Numbered from the stretch's first letter, positions 23,225 to 33,500 are shown. The stretch is DNA of 64,000 bases from Pleurodeles waltl (GCF_031143425.1 NC_090445.1:1575084049-1575148048); one strand, 5' to 3'. Made by a program: numbers and translations. The notes: generated by a model not told the origin, from the sequence alone.

Positions 23225-24330
23225 ACAGCCTACTCACTTTTCTTCCCCTTAGAAACCTACAGCTGCGGATGATTAGGAGATGGAGACATACCCACATGTA
23301 CAGACCCCTGGTGGTCTTAGCTACACAGGAGTACAGGCACATTATACTCACCTATAGACTGGACAGGGCCACAATCACAGAGCTGTGTGCCCAGTTGGAG
23401 CCTGACCTGTTCTCAGCTATCCGTCATCTGACTGGGATCCCCCCTCTTGTGCAGGTTCTATCAGTGCTCCATTTCCTGGCAACTGGTTCTTTCCAAGTGA
23501 CAGTGGGCTTGGCAGCAGGAATGCCACAGCCAATGTTCTCAATCGTGCTGGCAAGAGTGTTTTCTGCCCTGGTAAAACACATGTGCAGCTACATTGCTTT
23601 TCCCCAGATGGAAGTTTTGGCCACAGTGAAGGCCGGATTCTATGCAATGGGATAAATACCCAATATTATTGGTGCAATTGACGGAACACATATTGCGTTT
23701 CTCCCCCCCCCCGGCAGAATGAACAGGTGTACAGGAATCGTAAGAGTTTCCACTCCATGAATGTGCAGATGGTGTGCCTGGCGGACCAGTACATCTCCCA
23801 CGTCAATGCTAAATATCCTGGGTCGGTGCATGATGTCTTTATTCTGAGGAATAGCAGCATCCCAAATGTGATGGCCCAACTACAGAGGCACAGGGTGTGG
23901 CTTATAGGTGTGCCTTGGTCCCCACCCAGGGTATGTTAGTGTATGCCTCTGCGTTAACCAAATAGGATAGTGGGTGGCTAAATGTTGACCCTCAATACTT
24001 GTAGGTGACTCAGGCTACCCAAACCTATTGTGGCTGCTGACCCCTGTGAGGAATGCAAGGACAAGGGCTGAAGAATGTTATAATGAGGCACATGGGCAAA
24101 CCAGAAGGATCATTGAGAGGATCTTCGGCCTCCTGAAGGCCAGGTTCAGGTGCCTCCAAAGTCTGCCAGATAGTAGTGGCATGCTGCATGTTGCACAACC
24201 TGGCCCTCAGACGGCATGTACCTTCTCTGCAGGAGGAGGAGACTGAAGACGCCCCTGTGGCAACAGTGGACCCTGAGGACAGTGAGGATGAGGAGGAGAG
24301 GATGAGGATGTGGACAACAGAACATCAGTG
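23225..24330 (+). pseudogene. Harbinger transposase (broken)
   Basis: This is an IS5/PIF-type DDE transposase, which cuts and integrates the element. An acceptor-like TTCCCCTTAG precedes the first exon; the first ATG is at 23269. The N-terminal 128 residues include a helix-turn-helix-like LDRATITELCAQLEPD. A stop at 23653-23655 comes just before the first catalytic Asp (GAIDGTH, codon 23680-23682). A run of ten C (23703-23712) shifts the frame. The second Asp is in SVHDVFIL (codon 23832-23834). A 96-bp intron (23909-24004; donor GGTGTG, acceptor TTGTAG) is inferred because removing it restores the family's GDSGYP motif. The catalytic Glu is in RRIIERIFG (codon 24115-24117). A further small deletion and frame change follows at about 24160, and the acidic tail ends near 24330. 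One stop plus two frame changes make it inactive. Confidence 0.85.
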
Positions 24331-24858
24331 ATACGTCAGTACTTCCAATGACACACAGGTGAGACTATTGTATTCTGTGTGGCAGTGGCATGCCGGCATT
24401 ACCCACTTGATACCTCTACTTACTGTCACCCATGGATTATCATTTTATAGATGTTGGTGATATGACAACAATGTCCTGATGTGATCACTACAGCCAGCAA
24501 CAGGTCATTCATTCTATGCTCTCACTATGTACAGTTCATTTGCAATGGATATAGCTGTTTCAATCAATACAAATTTGCAATACATGAAATACTAGTAGTC
24601 GAGTTTTACCCAAGGGTGTTTATTGTAGTGGTAAGAAAAAGAGGGGAAAGTGCAATGGAATGGGGTTATGATGGAGGAAAGTCCAGGGATTTGTCCCAGT
24701 CTGTTCGTAGCACAGGTGCGGTGTCCAAGGGGCCATAGGAAGGGGAGCAATGGAAGTTCAAGGTGGACAAGGTGACTGAGTGGGAAACAAGGGGGCCAAT
24801 CAGGAGAGTCTCATTTCCTGGTGGTAATCTTGGCAGGTGTCTCTGTGTTCTGTCTGGG
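24331..24858. other. Harbinger intergenic region
   Basis: It lies between the converging transposase and Myb-like gene 2 and presumably holds their 3' ends. An AATACA-rich stretch is at 24565-24600. No further gene is seen. Confidence 0.5.
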
Positions 24859-26340
24859 TCACAGGAAACATTTGCGGGGTGGTTCACCTTCTGCAGGGGG
24901 GGGGATGCTGTTGGCCTGTGGGTCCTGGGGCGAGGCCTCCTGCCCACTAGCGGCAGCAGAAGTGGAGGGCTGTTCATTTGACTGGCTAGTAGTAGGGGCC
25001 CTCTGGTGTGCTGTTGCCTCCCTCATGATGTTGGCCATGTCTGCCATCACCCCTGCTATGGAGATCAGGGTAAAGTTAATGACCTGCAAGTCCTCCCTGA
25101 TCCGCTGATACTGTCCCTCCTGCAGCCGCCTGTTCTCCTGCAAGTTGTCAAGGATCTGGCCCATCGTAATCTGGGAATGTTGGTAGGCTCCCAGGATCTC
25201 GGAGAGTGCCTCCTGGAGAGTCGGTTCCCTGCTCCTGTCCTCCCCCTGGCACACAGCATTCCTCCCAGTTTCCCTGTTGGCCTGTGCCCCTGTCCCCTGA
25301 ACGGTGTGCCCACTGCCACTGACCCCAGGTCCCTGATTGTCTTGGGGGCGAGTGTGGCCTGGGGTCCCTGTACAGGTGGGCACACTGCTGATTGACATGT
25401 CCTGGGGACAGAGGTGTGGGTACGCTGGGTGGGTGCTGTGGTGTTGTATCCTGATAGGGGAGGCTCTGAGGTGGTCTGTGACTGGGCTTGGGTGACGGGC
25501 TGTCCAGTGGTCCCTGATGGGCCAGGTAGGTCCTCCAAATCCAGAAGTTACTGTCATCACTGGGGGCCTCTTCTGTTGTGGGCCTGGATAGTGGTGGCAC
25601 CTCCTCTCCACTGACATTGGCTGGGGTACCTGTGGAGATATAAATGATGTATTATGTTTCAAGTGCATGACATTTGTACATCCCTGGCTTCCCCTCTATG
25701 GTTGGTGTTGCCCTGCCAGCTTTTGCTTGTGTATGGTGATGTATTGTGGGATTGTTAGTTTCCCTATGCTGTGCATGCTTTAGTGATGGGTGTCCATGCA
25801 GGGCTGGGAGGGGTGTCCATGCATTGGTATGGCATGCAGGGCTTGGCTTTGGGTTTAGTGATATGTGTTGGTGTGTTGGTGCAGTGTGTGGGATGTAGTG
25901 GAGTGATGGGAGTGAGGGTGTGGATGTGAGATGGTATGCAGGTATTGGGGGTGGTGATAGGCAATAAATATTTACTTAACCGTGTCCCGACCTTTGGCAA
26001 CTCCAGCGAGTCCCTCAGGATGCAGTATTGCCAGTAGCTGCTCCTCCCATGCTGTGAGCTGTGGGGGAGGAGGTGAGGGTCCACTGCCAGTCCCCTGTAT
26101 GGTGAGATGGTGTCTTGCTGCTGTGGAACGTACCTTCCCCCGTAGGTCGTTCCACCTCTTCCTGATGTTGTCCCTTGTTCTTGAGTGCTGTCCCACGGCG
26201 CTGAACCTGCCCACGATTTTCCACCATAGATCCATCTTCCTTGCAATGGAAATCTGCTGTACCTGTGCTCCAAAGAGCTGTGTCTCTACCCTGACAATTT
26301 CCTCCACCTCAGTGAAACAGGGGTGCCTTTGTAGTGCCAT
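24859..26340 (-). pseudogene. Harbinger Myb/SANT-like gene 2 (broken)
   Basis: Exon 1 (26340 down to about 25985) starts at an ATG and encodes a trihelix/Myb-like domain: KMDLWWKIVGRFSAVG and RTRDNIRKRWNDLRGKV, with the Trp and basic residues of helix 3. The donor is inferred at about 25980 (ACACG/GTTAAG). The intron runs to about 25633, with acceptor ATCTCCACAG. Exon 2 runs from 25632 to 24859: a Pro/Ser/Thr-rich linker, then a helical block EALSEILGAYQHSQ, NLQENRRLQEGQYQRI and FTLISIAGVMADMANIM, likely for oligomerisation or transposase contact, ending PPRKCFL. Two frame changes within exon 2 split it across three frames. It is convergent with the transposase. Its helical C-terminus differs from that of Myb-like gene 1, so the two are distinct genes. 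Confidence 0.7.
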
Positions 26341-26344
26341 GGGT

Positions 26345-26911
26345 GTTGTGTGATGTGTGTTGGTGAGGGTGTGTTGGGTAATGTGGTGGGGTGTGTGATG
26401 TTGAGTGCGTGAGGGGTGTATGGGTGTAAGTGGTGTATTTGTCTAGTTGTCTCTGTGCTCTGCTTCTCAGTCTCCTGGTGGCAATTGTTGTTCGTAAGGG
26501 GTTGTGGGTAATGTGGGTGTGTGTTTTATAGTGGTGTGGGTGTGGTGTGTGTACGGGTGTCAGGTGTATGTTTTTGATATTGGCCAATGTAGTGTTGTTT
26601 TGTATGTGGGTGTCCATTCTGAGCATGGCGGTACGTACCGCCAATGGTTTACCGCCGTTGAATGTCCGCCGTGGTGATTAGTGGGTCATAATGTGATGGG
26701 GGTTGTTTTGTTGGCGTAACAGTATGGGTTTTGACACCGCCACTTTATCACTGACCTTTGGTCTGGCGGATTTGTGTATGTGGCTGTATTCTGTCAGATT
26801 GGTGTGTGTGTGTCATAATATGGTGGAAGGATATCCGCCACCACGGTGGTATGTTGGCAGCTGTCAGCATGGCGGTAAGCGGGATTTACCGCCAGTGTCA
26901 TAATGAGGGCC
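26345..26911. repeat. Harbinger right terminal region
   Basis: A GTGTGTTGGTG-rich stretch (26345-26600) on the + strand is followed by ACCGCC/TGGCGG words at 26628-26895 up to the right end. No convincing coding sequence; the 111-codon minus frame here is low-complexity. Confidence 0.6.
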
Positions 26912-27395
26912 ATAGTCATGAAATTTACTACATGTTAAGAGAGCCGTCGAAATTCACTGAAAAAAACAAAGGTTACAGGGACTCGTGCCCTAAGGTAACT
27001 GTAACTCGCGCCTCCGCTATGCACAGTTTTATTCTCAATAATTTTACTGCAAATGTTACATTGATATTATCAATGAGGTTATCAAAGATGTCTTGAGTGA
27101 AGTAATATGTGGGGTAGTTAGCAGTGAATGGCGAGGGTGTGAGTTATAGTTACCTTAGGGCATGAGTTATAGTTACTTGAGCTAACAATAATTATAACTG
27201 AATTTCTATGGTTTTGTGTGAGTAAATTCAGATCCTAACTATAACGTCCCTGTAACCTTTGGTTTTTCAATTGAATTTCTATGTTTAAAAAAAATTCTAT
27301 TTCCCAACTATAATGCTCCTGTAACCTTTGTTTTTTTTCAGTGAATTTCTATCGTCTTTTTTGACATAAAGTAATTTTAATTACTATATACTAAT
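26912..27395. repeat. AT-rich palindromic segment (loop side of arrays)
   Basis: GAAATTCACTGAAAAAAACAAAGGTTACAGGGAC (26950-26983) returns inverted as CCTGTAACCTTTGTTTTTTTTCAGTGAATTTC (27318-27349). CCCTAAGGTAACTGTAACTC also returns near 27140-27170. It therefore folds on itself with arms of about 150-200 bp. It lies between the Harbinger right end and the right array arm, and would have been central before the insertion. Confidence 0.75.
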
Positions 27396-27399
27396 TCAA

Positions 27400-28010
27400 C
27401 CACCGCCGTGCACGGTCTTTGGGTGTGTGTGGTGGGCTTTGGCCATCGGGGCTGGCCTGTGGCCAGACCCCGCATCTGACCCTCTATAAACAACCAACCC
27501 TGCATGCATAAGTCTCTGAGTGGGCCTGTGAGGGGGTGCATGAGTCTCAGAGTGGATGTCTGAGTGGATGCCTGACTCTTTGAGTAGGTCTGTGATGGGT
27601 TGCATGACTGAGTCGATCTCTGAGTAGGGTTCATGATTGTGTGGATGTGTCTATAATTGTGTGAGGGGGTCTGTGGGTGGACGAATTAGTGTCTTCGTGG
27701 GTCTGTAAGTAGGTGTGTGAGGGTCTGAATAGGGTCTCTGCATGGGTGCCTGAGTGGGTCTGTGAGTGGGTGTGTTAGTGACTGAGAAGGTCTGTGAGTG
27801 AAAACATGAGTCTCTGAGTGCATCTGTGAGTGAGTGCATGTATTTCTTTGAGGGTCTGTGAGTGGGTGCATGAGCCTGAGTAGGTCTGTGAGTGGGTGCA
27901 TGAATGTCTGAGAGATTCTGTAAGAGGCTGTGTGAATGTCTGAGTGGGTCTGTGAGTGGGTGCATTGGTGTCTAAGTGGGTCTGTGAGTGAGCACAAAAT
28001 ATCCACCAAA
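27400..28010. repeat. Tandem TGGGTCTGTGAGTGG array, right arm
   Basis: The unit TGGGTCTGTGAGTGGGTGCATGAGTGTCTGAG (about 32-36 bp) is repeated from 27500 to 27990, preceded by CCGCCGTGCACGGTC and CTGGCCTGTGGCCAG. This is the inverted counterpart of 18425-18930. Confidence 0.85.
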
Positions 28011-28148
28011 GCGAAATTCTTTGCCTCCTTGGGTAAATGTCCAGTATGTAATCTACACTACAGCTGTGTGATAGAGCACAAGGAAATGTCACCAGTGACC
28101 TTGTGTGCATTTTAGCAACATGATTGTTCTTGTTGTGTCTTTCTCTAG

Positions 28149-28240
28149 AATTCAGTGATTACATGACTCCTCCTTTAGCCAACAAGACTACAAAGATAAA
28201 AATCTCCACCAAACAGGGTCCTTCCTCTTATCTGTATGAT
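28149..28240 (+). CDS. Candidate internal exon of a host gene
   Basis: A 92-bp open segment lies between a strong acceptor (pyrimidine tract TTGTGTCTTTCTCTAG, 28133-28148) and a consensus donor (GAT/GTAAGTGC at 28241). Only one frame is useful: two bases finish a split codon, then 30 codons begin FSDYMTPPLANKTTKIK and end SSYLYD. Composition is protein-like, with a potential N-glycosylation site (NKT). It is not part of any repeat recognised here. It ends in phase 0, which fits the candidate exon at 48231. I do not recognise the protein. The alternative is a chance splice-like arrangement in unique sequence. Confidence 0.45.
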
Positions 28241-28369
28241 GTAAGTGCTTCTTTGTTTTGTGGAGATTTCCTCATTTCCCTCTGCATCAAGAGTGTGCCA
28301 CCAAATTCGGTGGGAAACGCACTTGGTGGCCCTTTGTTAAGCTTCCCATCAACATAGCAAAAGGATGGC

Positions 28370-28619
28370 AAAACATAATCATACTGCTAAGGTGGACAGT
28401 GCGGGGCTAAGCGGGCACAGCTTTTAGGTAATTGCACATTTGCATAGCAGTAGCAATTTAAGGGTAGAACCATGGACTCTGCTCTAACCAGGAGAGGACA
28501 AGAAAGAACCCACTCCTCACAGTCACACACAGATGGCACTCTAATAGATCAGAGATGCATTCACCTCCACAAAAGATTTTAGACAGTTTTTCAATATGGA
28601 AACACTGAGTAAACACAAT
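28370..28619. other. Unassigned sequence
   Basis: No repeat end, domain or tandem structure is readable between the candidate exon and the second superelement. Confidence 0.4.
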
Positions 28620-28888
28620 TAATAGAGAAGGAGGGCGTGCAGCCCCACTCCCCAGGCCGATCTCAGCCAAGGGGATGCCATCCTCCGGGGCCCAGCCTTC
28701 ATTCAGTAGGGGAGGGGGCGTGTGGCCCCCATCTTCCGGCCAATTTTGACCCAAGGGACACCATTCCCTGGGGCCCTGCCTTCATTCAGTAGAGAAGGGG
28801 CTGTGTGGCCCCTCTCCCAGGGCAGCTTTCAGCCCCGGGGACTTTATCTTCTGGTGCCTGACCATGCTCCAGGGGGCCCCCAGGGCAC
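28620..28888. repeat. 84-bp-type GC-rich units, second site
   Basis: Three units are anchored on GGGGCCCAGCCTTCATTCAGTAG and CCCTGCCTTCATTCAGTAG (spacing about 85 bp), with CCAATTTTGACCCAAGGGAC. They are related to the array at 10070-10725, with CTTCATTCAGTAG replacing CCAATTAGT. Confidence 0.8.
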
Positions 28889-28891
28889 CTA

Positions 28892-29418
28892 GGCCCTCAT
28901 TACAACCCTGGCGGTCAAAGATTGCCAGGGCTGTTTCGTCGGAAGCACCGCCAACAGGCTGGCGGTGCTTCCCATGGAATTACGACCGCAGCGGAAGCAC
29001 CGCGGTCGCACCGCTGGGACCGGCGGTTTCCCGCCACTTTGGTCTCGGTGGTTGTAATTCCCCAGGGCAGCGCTGCTTGCAGCGCTGCCCAGGGGATTAC
29101 GAGTCACCCTACCGACAGCCTTTTCATGGCGGTATGAACCGCCATGAAAAGGCTTGCGGAAAGGGGACTCACGGGGCCCCCTGCCACGGCCCCATGGAGC
29201 TTTTCACTGTCTGCAACTGCACCCATCTCACCGCCGCAACACCACCGGCTCCATTTGGAGCCGGCTCCCGTGTTGCGGCCGACATCCCCGCTGGGCCGGC
29301 GGGCGGAAACTAGGTTTCCAACCGCCGGCCCAGCGGGGATCTCGAAATGGCCACCGCGGGAGTGCGGCTGTATTGGCGGCCGTGCGGCGTATACAACTTG
29401 GAAGTTGTAATGAGGGCC
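28892..29418. mobile_element. Non-autonomous Harbinger-type element
   Basis: Ends GGCCCTCATTACAACCCTGGCGG and (complement) GGCCCTCATTACAACTTCCAA are inverted. A perfect CTA flanks both sides (28889-28891, 29419-29421). The 527-bp body is GC-rich and made of nested palindromes (CACCGCCAACAGGCTGGCGGTG, CCTTTTCATGGCGG..CCGCCATGAAAAGG, CCCCGCTGGGCCGGCGG..CCGCCGGCCCAGCGGGG). The ends match those of the 8-kb element, which could mobilise it. No real coding sequence. Confidence 0.9.
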
Positions 29419-29554
29419 CTAGTGTGCAATGTGACAGCGGGTAGAGCTTCAAGGCCCCGCGGTCCCAGCAGGCTCCACACCTCCCTCAGGGAGCCAGCAT
29501 TGCTGTTGCAAAAAGGGAGCTGCTAAACATGCGGCGGGGTGAATTCACTATTAT

Positions 29555-29835
29555 TTGCCCCTAGGAGGTTGTGGTCCACAGGGCATGGACGGGCCCAGCG
29601 GGCACACCTGCATACATATATTAAGTGTCCTGTGAAGGTGGTGGTCCCCGGGGCTGAAGGGGGTTCCATGCAGGCCCCCCTCATTTATTTATTGAGATTT
29701 GCCCCAGGGGAGGTGGCGGTCCCCAGGGCTACAATAAGCCCTAGGAGGGGGACCCCATGCACTCCCCTCTTTTTCTTTTTATCCCCAAATGCCCCTGAGA
29801 CCTGGCCCATATGGGGGCAAACGAAAGGAAGAATA
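29555..29835. repeat. GGTGGTCCCC array, left side of copy 2
   Basis: Three units contain GGTTGTGGTCCACAGGG, GAAGGTGGTGGTCCCCGGGG and GGGAGGTGGCGGTCCCCAGGG, spaced about 70-75 bp. Confidence 0.8.
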
Positions 29836-29879
29836 CTGGAAACTGCACTTAAAAAAAAAAATCTTTTTAAAATTGCAGG

Positions 29880-30415
29880 AGTCCTTACCCTGGCCCCTTT
29901 TCTTTTTTTTAAATATTTTTTTGAGGGACTCGACTGATGCTGAGTCCCAAAATGTCTGTCAACAGTTCCTTGTTGAAGAGTTTGCAGCCAATCAGATATC
30001 ATCCTTCGGACAGTTGGATCCGCAGAAGATCTGCATCCCTAGATATCTATTATTTTAAACTGTAATATCTCATAAAACTACTGAATTGATTTACACCAAA
30101 TTCCAAAAAGGATGCTTTCTGGACCAAAAGCTAGCTATCTGCTAAATTTGGTGTGATTCCATCCAGCGGTTTGGACTGAAATTGTGTTCAAAGCCCCAAT
30201 GGGGAAAATGTGTTTTGGGAACCCTATTTTTCTCGGCCCCAGCTTGACAGATCACCCCGAAACTTTCAAGACAGCAGCGGAGCCCACTAAAATATATGTT
30301 TTGAAAATGTCATGAAGATTCGTCATGGGGCCCTAAAGTTATTGGCAAAACAAATAATTCTCTTCTGATTGAAACTAGGTCCTAGCTATAACTACCTACT
30401 GGAAACCACCAGTAG
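29880..30415. repeat. Foldback left arm, copy 2
   Basis: It carries GGGACTCGACTGATGCTGAGTCCC, TTACACCAAATTCC, CTTTCTGGACCAAAAGCTAGC and, at the inner end, GAAACTAGGTCCTAGCTATAACTACCTACTG. Each returns inverted in the right arm. It is homologous to 15400-16020 without the MITE. Confidence 0.85.
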
Positions 30416-30465
30416 GTAATATATATATACATATTTATGTGTATATATATATATATATATATATA
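30416..30465. repeat. (TA)n loop, left of Tc1
   Basis: An AT dinucleotide run that is the central loop of the foldback. It was split by the Tc1 insertion; the other half is 32027-32084. Confidence 0.9.
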
Positions 30466-32023
30466 CAGGGAGTGCAGAATTATTAGGCAAGTTGTATTTT
30501 TGAGGATTAATTTTATTATTGAACAACAACCATGTTCTCAATGAACCCAAAAAACTCATTAATATCAAAGCTGAATATTTTTGGAAGTAGTTTTTAGTTT
30601 GTTTTTAGTTTTAGCTATGTTAGGGGGATATCTGTGTGTGCAGGTGACTATTACTGTGCATAATTATTAGGCAACTTAACAAAAAAAATATATATACCCA
30701 TTTCAATTATTTATTATTACCAGTGAAACCAATATAACATCTCAACATTCACAAATATACATTTCTGACATTCAAAAACAAAACAAAAAGAAATCAGTGA
30801 CCAATATAGCCACCTTTCTTTGCAAGGACACTCAAAGCCTGCCATCCATGGATTCTGTCAGTGTTTTGATCTGTTCACCATCAACATTGCGTGCAGCAGC
30901 AACCACAGCCTCCCAGACACTGTTCAGAGAGGTGTACTGTTTTCCCTCCTTGTAAATCTCACATTTGATGATGGACCACAGGTTCTCAATGGGGTTCAGA
31001 TCAGGTGAACAAGGAGGCCATGTCATTAGATTTCCTTCTTTTATACCCTTTCTTGCCAGCCACGCTGTGGAGTACTTGGACGCGTGTGATGGAGCATTGT
31101 CCTGCATGAAATCATGTTTTTCTTGAAGGATGCAGACTTCTTCCTGTACCACTGCTTGAAGAAGGTGTCTTCCAGGAACTGGCAGTAGGACTGGGAGTTG
31201 AGCTTGACTCCATCCTCAACCCGAAAAGGCCCCACAAGCTCATCTTTGATGATACCAGCCCAAACCAGTACTCCACCTCCACCTTGCTGGCGTCTGAGTC
31301 GGACTGGAGCTCTCTGCCCTTTACCAATCCAGCCACGGGCCCATCCATCTGGCCCATCAAGACTCACTCTCATTTCATCAGTCCATAAAACCTTTGAAAA
31401 ATCAGTCTTGAGATATTTATTGGCCCAGTCTTGACGTTTCAGCTTGTGTGTCTTGTTCAGTGGTGGTCGTCTTTCAGCCTTTCTTACCTTGGCCATGTCT
31501 CTGAGTATTGCACACCTTGTGCTTTTGGGCACTCCAGTGATGTTGCAGCTCTGAAATATGGCCAAACTGGTGGCAAGTGGCATCGTGGCAGCTGCACGCT
31601 TGACTTTTCTCAGTTCATGGGCAGTTATTTTGCGCCTTGGTTTTTCCACACGCTTCTTGCGACCCTGTTGACTATTTTGAATGAAACGCTTGATTGTTCG
31701 ATGATCACGCTTCAGAAGCTTTGCAATTTTAAGAGTGCTGCATCCCTCTGCAAGATATCTCACTATTTTTGACTTTTCGGAGCCTGTCAAGTCCTTCTTT
31801 TGACCCATTTTGCCAAAGGAAAGGAAGTTGCCTAATAATTATGCACACCTGATATAGGGTGTTGATGTCATTAGACCACACCCCTTCTCATTACAGAGAT
31901 GCACATCACCTAATATGCTTAGTTGGTAGTAGGCTTTCGAGCCTCTACAGCTTGGAGTAAGACAACATGCATAAAGAGGATGATGTGGTCAAAATACTAA
32001 TTTGCCTAATAATTCTGCACTCC

Positions 32024-32026
<3 letters not shown>
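30466..32026 (-). mobile_element. Near-intact Tc1-like transposon (1,561 bp)
   Basis: Ends CAGGGAGTGCAGAATTATTAGGCAA and (complement) CAGGGAGTGCAGAATTATTAGGCAA are perfect inverted repeats, flanked by TA on both sides. A second related word (GTGCATAATTATTAGGCAAC) lies about 190 bp inside each end (30656-30676 and 31827-31847). This is an IR/DR arrangement like that of Sleeping Beauty-type elements, with two transposase sites per end. The ends show no visible decay, so this is a young insertion, and it targeted a TA repeat. Confidence 0.95.
30832..31808 (-). pseudogene. Tc1-like transposase, one frameshift
   Basis: The start is ATG at 31808, with a basic HTH region (MGQKKDLTGSEKSKIVRYLA, KIAKLLKRDHRTIKRFI) and a second HTH or AT-hook-like stretch (QQGRKKRVEKPRRKI). 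The catalytic domain has Asp in LWTDEM, Asp in MQDNAPSH and Glu in NPIENLW. I count 37 residues between the second Asp and the Glu, i.e. DD37E rather than the usual DD34E of Tc1. The frame changes once near 31130-31150: residues up to FKQWYRKK are in one frame, and QEKHDFMQDNAPSH onward in another. About 320 residues in total are near the normal family length. Otherwise no stop is seen. It acts in the nucleus as a cut-and-paste enzyme. The frameshift could be a real lesion or a sequencing error. Confidence 0.9.
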
Positions 32027-32080
<54 letters not shown>

Positions 32081-32084
32081 TATA

Positions 32085-32620
32085 TTACCTACTGGCGGTC
32101 GCCAGTAGGTAGTTATAATTAGGACCTAGTTTCTATAGAAAAAGCATTTTTTCACTCACCTATATCTATGGCACCATTTGACAAATCTTCTCAAAAGTTT
32201 CCTAAGAAAGTGTCAAGTTGAGTCTTGTTGAATGGAAAGTTTTGGAGTGATCCATCTAGCGGGGCCCGAGAAAAAGGTGGGGGGGTCAAAAAAGTGTTTT
32301 TCCCATGTTAGTTCCCATGGGGATTTTAGTCACGACTAAAGCAGAAAGGTAGCTCTTGGTCCAGAAAGTTCCCTTTTTTATTTGCGGTGAATCTGTCCAG
32401 TCGTTTTTAAAATATTAAAAGAAAACCAAATTTACAGATCTGGAGGCGCAAACCCTTTGCGAGTGCTCCTCATCTTGTGCAGAGATCTGATTTGCTGCCA
32501 ACACTTTAATCAGGAAGTGTTAGCTGCCATTTTGGGACTCGGCTTCAGCCGAGTCCCCCCCAAAAAAAGGATTAAAAAAAATGAAAACGGGGCAGGATAG
32601 GACTACCCTGAACCCCTAGT
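32085..32620. repeat. Foldback right arm, copy 2
   Basis: The inner end CAGTAGGTAGTTATAATTAGGACCTAGTTTC is the complement of the left-arm inner end. CCATTTTGGGACTCGGCTTCAGCCGAGTCCC marks the outer part. It is homologous to 16060-16560. Confidence 0.85.
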
Positions 32621-32789
32621 CTTGGTCCAGGGGATCCTGGGACCCTGCCATGGAAAAAAAGCATTTAAAAAAAAAATCACGGCGAAATCTGTGAATATTT
32701 GCGAGTTTCACTATGATTTAAAAAACTAAAACAAGCGTGGTCACCTGTTCCTGCTTTTAATATTGCCTTCGGGTGTGCCAAGTCCCTGG

Positions 32790-33345
32790 GGCATCATTTC
32801 TTATTAAAAATGAGGAGGGGGCACACGGAGCCCCACTCCTAGGGCTCTAAAAAGCCCGGGGTACCACTACCTCCACAGGGCAAAATGCCATAAATTTGTG
32901 GTGAAGGCCACCTGGACGCCCCCTGGATACCCCCACCTCCCCGGGATACAAAATCAAATGAATGGGGGGGCCCTTTGGACCCCCCCTATGGCCTCGAGAA
33001 CCATCACCTCCCTGGGGCTATATTTCTTATTTATGCAGGGGATGCATGGACTCCCTTGGGCTCCGGGGACCACCACCTCCCCTGGGCTACATATTAAAAT
33101 GAAATGGGGGGGGGGCTGCAGACCCCGCCAAGGCTGGGGGCCACCATTTCCCAGAGCCTTTTTTATAAAAGAGTAGAGTTGGCCTTGTGGAAACCCAAGG
33201 CCCTAGGGACCACCACCTCTCTGGGGACAATAATTGTTTTAAATATAGGAGGAGGGCCCCAATGCCCCGCTCTTTGGCCATATACAGCCTCGGGGGCCAC
33301 CACCTCACCAGGCCCAGCCAGTGCAGATCAATGGAGGGGGCCCTC
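32790..33345. repeat. GGTGGTCCCC array, inverted, copy 2
   Basis: GGGACCACCACCTC(C/T)CTGGGG-type words recur near 32865, 32925, 33000, 33070, 33140, 33210 and 33295, a period of about 70-75 bp. A G-run lies at 33101-33113. Confidence 0.8.
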
Positions 33346-33394
33346 CTACTGGAGCCGCACATCGGCATGGCCTGGGGTCCGCCACCGCCAATGG

Positions 33395-33500
33395 CCATCT
33401 CCTGCTACCTCCCGAGGTGCCCACCCTTGGGAGGTAGCTGTTTGCTTATGTTTGGCAGGAGCTGTGACAGCTCCTGCCTAGCAAAAGCAAACATGACTCT
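33395..33500. repeat. Hairpin of the superelement, third copy
   Basis: CTACCTCCCGAGGTGCCCACCCTTGGGAGGTAG is a stem-loop. It is followed by TTTGGCAGGAGCTGTGACAGCTCCTGCCTAGCAAA, a near-perfect palindrome. The arrangement is the same as at 17110-17225. Confidence 0.8.

Larger units (their letters stand above)
18937..26911. mobile_element. Near-complete PIF/Harbinger element, about 8 kb
   Basis: Left end AGCCCTCATTACGACCCTGGCGGT and right end (complement) GGCCCTCATTATGACACTGGCGGT are inverted repeats. Both are flanked by ATA (18934-18936 and 26912-26914), the 3-bp duplication expected for Harbinger. Inside are a transposase (+, 23269-24330), a Myb/SANT-like gene upstream on the minus strand (about 22830-20300) and a second Myb/SANT-like gene on the minus strand (26340-24859). 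All three are frameshifted, so the copy is autonomous in layout but dead in sequence. It inserted into the centre of an older inverted pair of arrays. Known Harbinger elements encode a transposase and one Myb-like protein; two are present here. Confidence 0.85.

Noticed and set aside
28864..29452. Frames of 72-149 codons on both strands
   Set aside because: They lie inside a palindromic non-autonomous Harbinger element and begin or end within its inverted repeats.
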